A stretch of 64,000 bases of DNA from an uncultured Glaciecola sp. (lineage in GTDB: Bacteria; Pseudomonadota; Gammaproteobacteria; Enterobacterales; Alteromonadaceae): assembly GCA_947496235.1 (NCBI GenBank), contig CANMCE010000013.1, positions 36,427 to 100,426 of the forward strand, written 5' to 3'. Below the pieces are notes generated by a model. The model saw nothing but the letters and a program-made list of their open reading frames with translations, did not search any database and had not been told where the DNA came from. Positions 58,612-64,000 of this stretch are shown one piece after another (within the stretch, counting starts at the first letter, position 1; every line of letters starts with the position of its first letter). A program made the position numbers and the translations under genes.

Positions 58612-60624
58612 TCACTCCTTATTAGCAGGTCTGGGCTGTATAGAGCCCTGAATTATATTTGCATCAAAAACTTTTATCAGTTCCTGAATGATTTGATCAT
58701 TTTGAACCACAGATTCTGCATGTTGTTGACGCATGGCATCAATTTTAGTTTGCAATTCAAAAGGCGTATCTTCTACTTCACCTAATTCAACGATTAATGC
58801 TATCTGACGTCCATATTTAGTATATAAGGCTTCTTCGATGCTTTTTCTACTGGCTTCAACATTTAAATGTTGATGAGGTAGAGAAATCCGTATAACGAGA
58901 TCGGTTTCAAATCGCACTAAATTTGAATGAATCAAAAGTTGCCGTGCCAATGCTTTTACATCTAATTCATCAATAAAATGACTCCACTGGTCAATCTGAT
59001 TGGCAACTAACAATTTATCACCATTGGGTAACACTGCTGAAATTGGCTTAGTTTCGGATCCAACGATGGTTTGAATACTAACGGGCTGACTCTGTGCTTC
59101 AGGCTTTTTTACAGAGTCAATTGGTGCCTCCTCACCTTTAGAATCAGATTCTTCTAAATCATCAAAAAGAGAAATGGTAGAAATAGTCTTTTCTAAATCT
59201 TGAACATCTTTATTTCCAGTTTGTTCCAAATTTGACGTTTGAAACTCTTCAGAATCGGAGGCTTGCTCTGAATACTCTTGTTGTTCGTAGTATTCATTAG
59301 GCAGTTCAGGTGGTGCCGACATTTCAGGTTCTTGAGGAATATCTTCTGGCACTGCTTCCGGCTGAGAATCCTCTATGTTCTGATTGACCTGAGGTTGTTG
59401 TTCTTGCTGTTCAGGTTTGGCAGCGCTTTGAGTATCAATTTGAGTAGCTGCAGGAATTTGCCCACGAGGCGAGTGAGTTTCTGGCTCTTCGAAATTACTT
59501 GAAGGCGCAACTAAGTCATCAATGTTTAGTTCAATCTTTTGTTCTGGACTAAAAGCTAGCATGCGCAAAATAGTCATTTGTAGCCCAGAAAAAGGATCCG
59601 GGGCGAAAGCAATATCGCGTTTACCATTTAATGCAATTTGATACAGCATCTGCACATGTTCAGGACTAGCAGCTTTAGACAAGGTATAAATCGCTTTAGC
59701 CGAACCTGAATCCAATTTACACACTTCAGGTACAATTTGGGTAAGGCTGATTTGATGCAAGCTGGCCATAATTTGTGACAGCACTTGGCTATAATCAGGT
59801 GCGTCTTGGCTAATTTTTGATAATTGCTGCATGGCATCGGGGCCTGAACGCTCAAATACTGCTTTGACCAATTTCAAAACCAAATTACGATCCAGTAGCC
59901 CTAGCATATGAGTCACAACAGATAAACTAACCTGATTGTTACCTTGAGCTATCGCCTGATCAGTTAAACTCAGCGCATCTCGCATACTACCATTTGCAGC
60001 ACGAGCAAGTTGCAAAAGTCCCGCATCTTCAAATGCGACATTTTCTTCGCTTAAGATTGTCGCCAATTGCTTATGAATTTGCTCTCGACTTAAGGCTTTC
60101 AAATTAAATTGCAGGCAGCGCGACAAAATAGTTACAGGCAACTTTTGCGGATCCGTTGTCGCTAATAAAAATTTTACATGGGGAGGTGGCTCTTCCAAAG
60201 TCTTAAGCAATGCATTAAAACTATGCTTTGACAACATGTGGACTTCGTCGATCAAATAGACTTTGTACTTTCCACGAGTGGGTTTGTACTGGACGTTGTC
60301 TAATAACTCTCTTGTATCTTCTACTTTGGTTCTTGATGCTGCATCAATTTCTAAAAGGTCAACATAACGCCCTTGATTGATGTCTTGGCAAGTATCGCAT
60401 TTTCCACATGGGTTAGCGCTTTGTCCTTGCTCACAATTTAAGCTTTTCGCAAAAATTCTGGCGATTGTGGTTTTCCCAACCCCTCGGGTTCCGGTAAACA
60501 AATATGCGTGATGTAAACGATCATTTTCTAACGCATTAGTTATTGCGGCAACCACATGATGTTGCCCAACTAACTCCGTGAATGTTCTGGGGCGCCATTT
60601 TCTAGCAAGGACTTGATAACTCAT
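58612..60624 (-). CDS. dnaX: DNA polymerase III subunits tau/gamma DnaX
   Basis: A 670-residue clamp-loader subunit. Walker [10 protein letters not shown] at residues 45-53, zinc cysteines C64, C73, C76, C79, DEVHMLS Walker B and the SRC motif (LSRCLQF) are present. After domain III (~370) there is a Gln/Glu/Pro-rich linker to ~510, then the tau-specific C-terminal domain that binds the polymerase. At codons 505-507 the sequence GTA AAA AAG holds the heptamer A AAA AAG in the same phase as E. coli dnaX; a -1 shift adds one Ala and stops at TGA, giving a 508-residue gamma form. Confidence 0.96.
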   Translation of the reverse strand: MSYQVLARKWRPRTFTELVGQHHVVAAITNALENDRLHHAYLFTGTRGVGKTTIARIFAKSLNCEQGQSANPCGKCDTCQDINQGRYVDLLEIDAASRTKVEDTRELLDNVQYKPTRGKYKVYLIDEVHMLSKHSFNALLKTLEEPPPHVKFLLATTDPQKLPVTILSRCLQFNLKALSREQIHKQLATILSEENVAFEDAGLLQLARAANGSMRDALSLTDQAIAQGNNQVSLSVVTHMLGLLDRNLVLKLVKAVFERSGPDAMQQLSKISQDAPDYSQVLSQIMASLHQISLTQIVPEVCKLDSGSAKAIYTLSKAASPEHVQMLYQIALNGKRDIAFAPDPFSGLQMTILRMLAFSPEQKIELNIDDLVAPSSNFEEPETHSPRGQIPAATQIDTQSAAKPEQQEQQPQVNQNIEDSQPEAVPEDIPQEPEMSAPPELPNEYYEQQEYSEQASDSEEFQTSNLEQTGNKDVQDLEKTISTISLFDDLEESDSKGEEAPIDSVKKPEAQSQPVSIQTIVGSETKPISAVLPNGDKLLVANQIDQWSHFIDELDVKALARQLLIHSNLVRFETDLVIRISLPHQHLNVEASRKSIEEALYTKYGRQIALIVELGEVEDTPFELQTKIDAMRQQHAESVVQNDQIIQELIKVFDANIIQGSIQPRPANKE
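59104..59110 (-). other. Programmed -1 frameshift site in dnaX
   Basis: Slippery heptamer A AAA AAG in the zero frame (codons 505-507), -1 frame then reads GCC TGA. An AGGAGG Shine-Dalgarno-like sequence lies 16 bases upstream (59127-59132), and an 8-bp inverted repeat GACTCTGT/ACAGAGTC (59111-59118 and 59088-59095) brackets the heptamer. Confidence 0.8.
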
Positions 60625-60633
60625 AAGCGAGGT

Positions 60634-61170
60634 TTAATCACCTTCAAATTCACAAATTGCAAACGGCGTAATGCCAGCCTGTTTAAGCTTCTCTGCACCG
60701 CCAATGTCTGGCAGAGAAATAACAAAACCTGCGTGTACAGCTTCAGCGCCAAGTCGACGAATTAAGTTTGCAGTGGCGACTATGGTTCCGCCAGTGGCTA
60801 ATAGATCATCTATCATTAAAACTTTGTCTTGCGAATTGATATCGTCTTTATGAATTTGCAATTGGTCAGTGCCATACTCTAAATCGTAGGTTTCTGAGAT
60901 GACAGCTCTAGGCAACTTATTAGGTTTTCTAACAGGTACAAACCCTATACCCAAATTCAATGCAAGTGGTGCTCCGAATAAAAAGCCTCGAGCTTCCGTT
61001 CCTACTATTTTACTAAAACCAAAATCTCGATATTGTTCAGTTAACATATCGATACAAGCTTTAAATGCTGTGTGGTCCTGTAAAACACTGGTGACATCAC
61101 GAAACATGATGCCCTGTTTAGGATAATCAGGAATCGTTTTTACCGCATTTTTTATTAATTCCGATGACAC
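60634..61170 (-). CDS. apt: Adenine phosphoribosyltransferase Apt
   Basis: A 178-residue purine salvage enzyme (adenine + PRPP to AMP). The PRPP loop [16 protein letters not shown] is near residue 118, and [15 protein letters not shown] near residue 57. The start is GTG at 61170 with a GAAGGGAAG site upstream. It leads apt-dnaX-ybaB; dnaX begins 9 bases after its stop. Confidence 0.96.
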   Translation of the reverse strand: MSSELIKNAVKTIPDYPKQGIMFRDVTSVLQDHTAFKACIDMLTEQYRDFGFSKIVGTEARGFLFGAPLALNLGIGFVPVRKPNKLPRAVISETYDLEYGTDQLQIHKDDINSQDKVLMIDDLLATGGTIVATANLIRRLGAEAVHAGFVISLPDIGGAEKLKQAGITPFAICEFEGD

Positions 61171-61190
61171 AATGCTTCCCTTCGTTGATT

Positions 61191-61319
61191 CTATTTACTG
61201 AGGAAAAATACCCAGATTCCGGCAACAATGTGCATTAATGGGAATGCTAAAAGAGCCAATAAAATTCCTAGAAAATACCACCAGTTGAAAGCTTCTTTGA
61301 AGTTGCCATGATCGGCCAT
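61191..61319 (-). CDS. 42-residue single-helix membrane protein
   Basis: A short open frame starting ATG at 61319 with GAGG about 8 bases upstream. The protein begins [16 protein letters not shown], then one hydrophobic helix (about residues 15-40) with [11 protein letters not shown] and [10 protein letters not shown], and ends LSK. Codon use and the strong start site suggest a real gene. It stops 20 bases before apt on the same strand and may be co-transcribed with it. I do not recognise the family; small membrane proteins of this size often tune a larger partner. Confidence 0.7.
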   Translation of the reverse strand: MADHGNFKEAFNWWYFLGILLALLAFPLMHIVAGIWVFFLSK

Positions 61320-61381
61320 AGAGACATCCTCGATAATTACAAAATTACAGAATGTCGAATACTACTTTATTTAGGATAAAA

Positions 61382-61416
61382 AAAATAGCTGTAAATGGAC
61401 GAGATCGTCCATTTAC
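61382..61416 (-). terminator. Terminator after the chemotaxis receptor gene
   Basis: GTAAATGGAC and GTCCATTTAC form a perfect 10-bp stem around GAGATC; on the minus strand AGCTATTTTTTTT follows, 19 bases after the stop. Confidence 0.88.
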
Positions 61417-61434
61417 GAGGAAAGAATTTGTGGG

Positions 61435-62985
61435 CTAAATGTTGGCCTGGTAGCCGATTCGGAAGCCGCCCCAATGCCGCTTATTGATGTATATAGGCAC
61501 TGAAAGGTCATGCATAATCTCTCCTGTGTCTCTTTTATAGGTTTGTAACAAAAAGGATTTTTGATTGTTTCCACATCGTTTACCCGTTGGATCGTCAAAT
61601 ATCCGCTTGGTGCGACTGTGAAGCAAATCTTGCTCATAATCACCGGTAAGGGGTTTTGAGAACTTTTTATTGTGCGTTGGGAAATAGCCCTTTCTATCAA
61701 CCGCTCCTGCATAAATAATAAACGAGTTTTGCTCCAGTATAGCTTCTTGTATTTTAGGTAACACTTTATCCGTAATACTATCGAATTTAGTTGTGTATTT
61801 AGGGGGATTTGTATTGGGTATTTGCTTGTATTGTTCATCGAATAAGTCAGATTCACTTAAGTTGCCTGAAGCAATCTCTTGCATCAACACTTGTGATACA
61901 GCATTTGCAGCATTTACAGCAATATCTTTGACCTGCATATTTCGAGACTGAATATGAAACGCATCTAAATCTCTAAATATGTTCTCTGAATAACCACTGA
62001 CTTCTAAGGCCTGTTTGCTTACTTCGGTTAAGTCATCCGCGCGATCTTTTACCGCACTGGCAAGATTCACAACTATATGCGAAATGCCACTGCTCGCGGC
62101 TTTAGAAGTATCCACTGAGCTATTTAATGAAACCATAGCATCTTTGGCAACTGTTACTTGTTCACTGGAATCTATTAATAACTGCGAGGTAGTTTCCACT
62201 AGGGAACGCATTTGTTCATCAGCATCTCTAACACCCTGAACTGCATTGGCAGAAGCTTCGGTATTCTTACTAATATTAGAGAGAACATTATCGATGTCGT
62301 CAGTAGCTTCTCGTGTTCGTTTGGCCAGATTTCTTACTTCATCTGCTACTACTGCAAAGCCACGACCTTGTTCCCCTGCTCTTGCTGCTTCAATCGCAGC
62401 ATTAAGCGCCAGCATGTTGGTTTGTTCAGACAATTGATTGATAGTTTCAACGATAGTTGCGATAGAAGCCGCGTCCTGCTTTAAAAACTCTAGTTGTTCA
62501 CAGGTTATGGTAATCTTATTTCCTAAACTTTCTTGTTGAGATTTTACCGTCTCTAGACTTTTTAACGATTCAACGGTTTTTTGTTGAGAAACATCTACGT
62601 TAGAAGCCGCTTGTTCAGTTAAGTTTTGAACTTGTTCGCTTGTGCTTTCTAGGGTTTCCACTCGGTTAGCAATTTCATCTGCATTTTTTACCTGTTCGTC
62701 AAATAACAACGCTAATTTGTCGATAAAATGCGATACGGTAGCTGCCCCTATGGCTATTTGACTAGATTGCGCTTCTATGGAAGTAGCTGCCTCATCATAA
62801 ACTGAAGCTTGCACATCTGTTTGACTATCTAACGTACTGACGTTTGAATGTGGAATCTTTTTAGATAAATAAGCTAACCCTGCAAAAATGACAGCCATCA
62901 ATGGCACAGATATCAACAAAGATGTATTAAGAATAACGAGAATAATCGCAAGAATCCCTGCGATTGCGTGAGTGATTATTAACAC
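61435..62985 (-). CDS. Methyl-accepting chemotaxis protein with C-terminal sensory domain
   Basis: A 516-residue receptor. Two membrane helices fill residues 1-45 with almost no periplasmic loop; the MCP signalling domain covers about 90-340, with the hairpin tip [26 protein letters not shown] near residue 200. The sensory-looking region is at the C-terminus, about 370-516, containing [18 protein letters not shown] and [22 protein letters not shown], a Cache-like pattern, so it would be cytoplasmic. Start is GTG at 62985 behind GGAGGA. The ligand is unknown. Confidence 0.87.
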   Translation of the reverse strand: MLIITHAIAGILAIILVILNTSLLISVPLMAVIFAGLAYLSKKIPHSNVSTLDSQTDVQASVYDEAATSIEAQSSQIAIGAATVSHFIDKLALLFDEQVKNADEIANRVETLESTSEQVQNLTEQAASNVDVSQQKTVESLKSLETVKSQQESLGNKITITCEQLEFLKQDAASIATIVETINQLSEQTNMLALNAAIEAARAGEQGRGFAVVADEVRNLAKRTREATDDIDNVLSNISKNTEASANAVQGVRDADEQMRSLVETTSQLLIDSSEQVTVAKDAMVSLNSSVDTSKAASSGISHIVVNLASAVKDRADDLTEVSKQALEVSGYSENIFRDLDAFHIQSRNMQVKDIAVNAANAVSQVLMQEIASGNLSESDLFDEQYKQIPNTNPPKYTTKFDSITDKVLPKIQEAILEQNSFIIYAGAVDRKGYFPTHNKKFSKPLTGDYEQDLLHSRTKRIFDDPTGKRCGNNQKSFLLQTYKRDTGEIMHDLSVPIYINKRHWGGFRIGYQANI

Positions 62986-63232
62986 CTTGATCCTCCAAAT
63001 GTGCCGTCACTTTAATTTAGGGAATCCCCATTTGAACAATATATCGACAAAAATACATCTATACTTAGGAAAAAACGAAGTATTTGTAAAACTTTTGGCT
63101 AAATCAGCAGTAAATTGTTAGTACATTAGTATAAGTGCAATGTTTGAACTAACTGTTATTTTATGTATCAAATGCTAAAGTTAGATTTTATGTATATATT
63201 TGTTTAATTAGGATAAAGGGAGACTTCCAATT

Positions 63233-63883
63233 ATGAAAAATGTTGCCGTAATACTTGCCGGATGTGGTGTTTTTGATGGCGCTGAAATTAACGAAGCTGT
63301 GTTAACGCTGCTACACATTGAAAAAAACAATGCGAAATACTTTTGTTTTGCCCCCAACAGGGAACAGCTCCATGTAATCGATCATTTAAAAGGTGAAGCT
63401 GTAGAAGAAAGTAGAAATATACTCACAGAAGCTGCTCGCATTGCCAGAGGCAATATAAAAGCATTGGATGAGTTAGATGCGAGCGAATTTGATGCATTAA
63501 TAATTCCAGGGGGCTTTGGCGCCGCAAAAAATCTCTGTAACTTTGCTGTTGAAGGTACAAATGCAAGTATTCAAAGTGATGTAGAAACCGCGATCAAAGC
63601 ATTTGCCGATCAGAAAAAACCTATTGGTTATATGTGTATAGCGCCCGCACTTGTGCCTTTTGTGCATGCTGCTGATACTGAAATCACCATAGGAACTGAT
63701 GCAGATACTGCTTCCGCACTTGAGCAACTTGGTGCCAAACATGTCAATTGCCCAGTAGATGATATAGTTGTAGACATGGAGGCTAAAGTAGTGACAACAC
63801 CTGCATACATGCTGGCTGGTAGCATAATGGATGCTGAAAAAGGCATATCTAAGTTGGTAGAAAAGGTTATTTCACTAGCGTAA
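63233..63883 (+). CDS. elbB: Isoprenoid biosynthesis glyoxalase ElbB
   Basis: A 216-residue DJ-1/PfpI-like protein. VAVILAGCGVFDGAEINEAVL at the N-terminus, LIIPGGFGAAKNLCNFA near residue 89 and GYMCIAPALVP near residue 135, with the nucleophile-type Cys, match ElbB. Family members have glyoxalase-like activity and were linked genetically to isoprenoid synthesis; the physiological substrate is uncertain. Single gene with a GGGAGA ribosome site. Confidence 0.93.
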   Translation: MKNVAVILAGCGVFDGAEINEAVLTLLHIEKNNAKYFCFAPNREQLHVIDHLKGEAVEESRNILTEAARIARGNIKALDELDASEFDALIIPGGFGAAKNLCNFAVEGTNASIQSDVETAIKAFADQKKPIGYMCIAPALVPFVHAADTEITIGTDADTASALEQLGAKHVNCPVDDIVVDMEAKVVTTPAYMLAGSIMDAEKGISKLVEKVISLA

Positions 63884-63900
63884 TCTGGAAACGGAGACGT

Positions 63901-63930
63901 AAAAAAATGGAGCCGTAGTTCATTTTTTTT
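63901..63930 (+). terminator. Hairpin with T run after elbB (first copy of a hairpin pair)
   Basis: AAAAAAATG pairs with CATTTTTTT (9 bp) around the loop GAGCCGTAGTT, then one more T, 18 bases after elbB. It can work as a terminator, but its loop sequence recurs in the next hairpin. Confidence 0.6.
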
Positions 63931-63973
63931 AAGCCCCTACATCCCACGAACGTCAACGCCTAGCAACCCCCAC

Positions 63974-64000
63974 TAACAATGGAGTCGTAGTGCATTGTTG
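63974..64000 (+). repeat. Second hairpin of the pair
   Basis: AACAATG (63975-63981) pairs with CATTGTT (63993-63999) around GAGTCGTAGTG. The loop is 9/11 identical to that of the hairpin at 63901, but the stem is different in both arms. The window ends here, so the array may continue. Confidence 0.6.

Noticed and set aside
58610..58615. GTG start for ybaB two codons upstream
   Set aside because: Overlaps the AAGGAG ribosome site; the ATG at 58609 matches the family N-terminus.
63931..64000. Integron attC site near the right end (GCCTAGCAAC)
   Set aside because: Core sites do not fit the RYYYAAC/GTTRRRY pattern, and no integrase or cassette gene is visible.

Overview
The window reads as chromosome from a marine gammaproteobacterium of the order Alteromonadales (Glaciecola, Paraglaciecola or Alteromonas-like). 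This is inferred from AT-rich, densely packed genes, the enteric-type block apt-dnaX-ybaB-recR-htpG-adk, a fadIJ pair, a Bat/MoxR operon and a fused hisB/hisIE histidine operon. No prophage, insertion sequence, CRISPR array, rRNA or tRNA was seen.

Layout. 1-1579 (minus): the 5' end of fadJ and complete fadI, beta-oxidation, with a FadR-like operator upstream. 1835-8886 (plus): six overlapping genes of a MoxR/DUF58/Bat operon. 8929-12161: a DUF885 lipoprotein, then an ECF sigma factor with its likely membrane partner. 12341-15079: the proline transporter putP and an EAL-HDOD protein. 15338-22132: sulfate activation genes in the order cysD-cysC-cysQ-cysN, then an AstE/AspA-type hydrolase and an SLC13 permease that may import sulfate. 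22306-29761: the complete histidine operon hisGDCBHAFIE behind a classical His-codon attenuator. 30069-37541: ten cation/proton antiporter genes in the order E-F-G-A(C-terminal part)-B-C-D-D-X-D, resembling the Mrp-type half of archaeal membrane-bound hydrogenases and carrying three NuoL/M/N-like subunits. 37685-43436: a tripartite RND efflux operon with a 23-bp palindrome upstream. 43449-49394: a GH13 enzyme, a TauE/SafE permease, DUF2244 and DUF6482-like proteins, a GMC oxidoreductase and PPK2. 49471-61170 (minus): apt-dnaX-ybaB // signalling cluster // recR-htpG-adk. 61191-63883: a 42-residue membrane protein, an unusual chemotaxis receptor and elbB. The last 100 bases hold two hairpins with near-identical loops and different stems.

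The most interesting item is the three-gene signalling cluster at 52971-58065, inserted into the conserved dnaX-recR block. Its sensor kinase begins with a three-helix domain that carries every ligand- or copper-related residue I remember from plant ethylene receptors (Asp, Tyr, Ile-Pro, Ile, Cys, His), all at one constant offset from Arabidopsis ETR1. Four PAS domains and a histidine kinase follow; a single-domain receiver and a REC-GGDEF-EAL protein lie downstream. This suggests an ethylene or other small-ligand input feeding c-di-GMP output.

Second is dnaX, which keeps an in-frame A AAA AAG slippery heptamer with a -1 frame stop two codons later, placed where the tau-specific C-terminal domain begins. 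Third is the histidine leader, with four consecutive His codons and mutually exclusive hairpins that can be drawn base by base.
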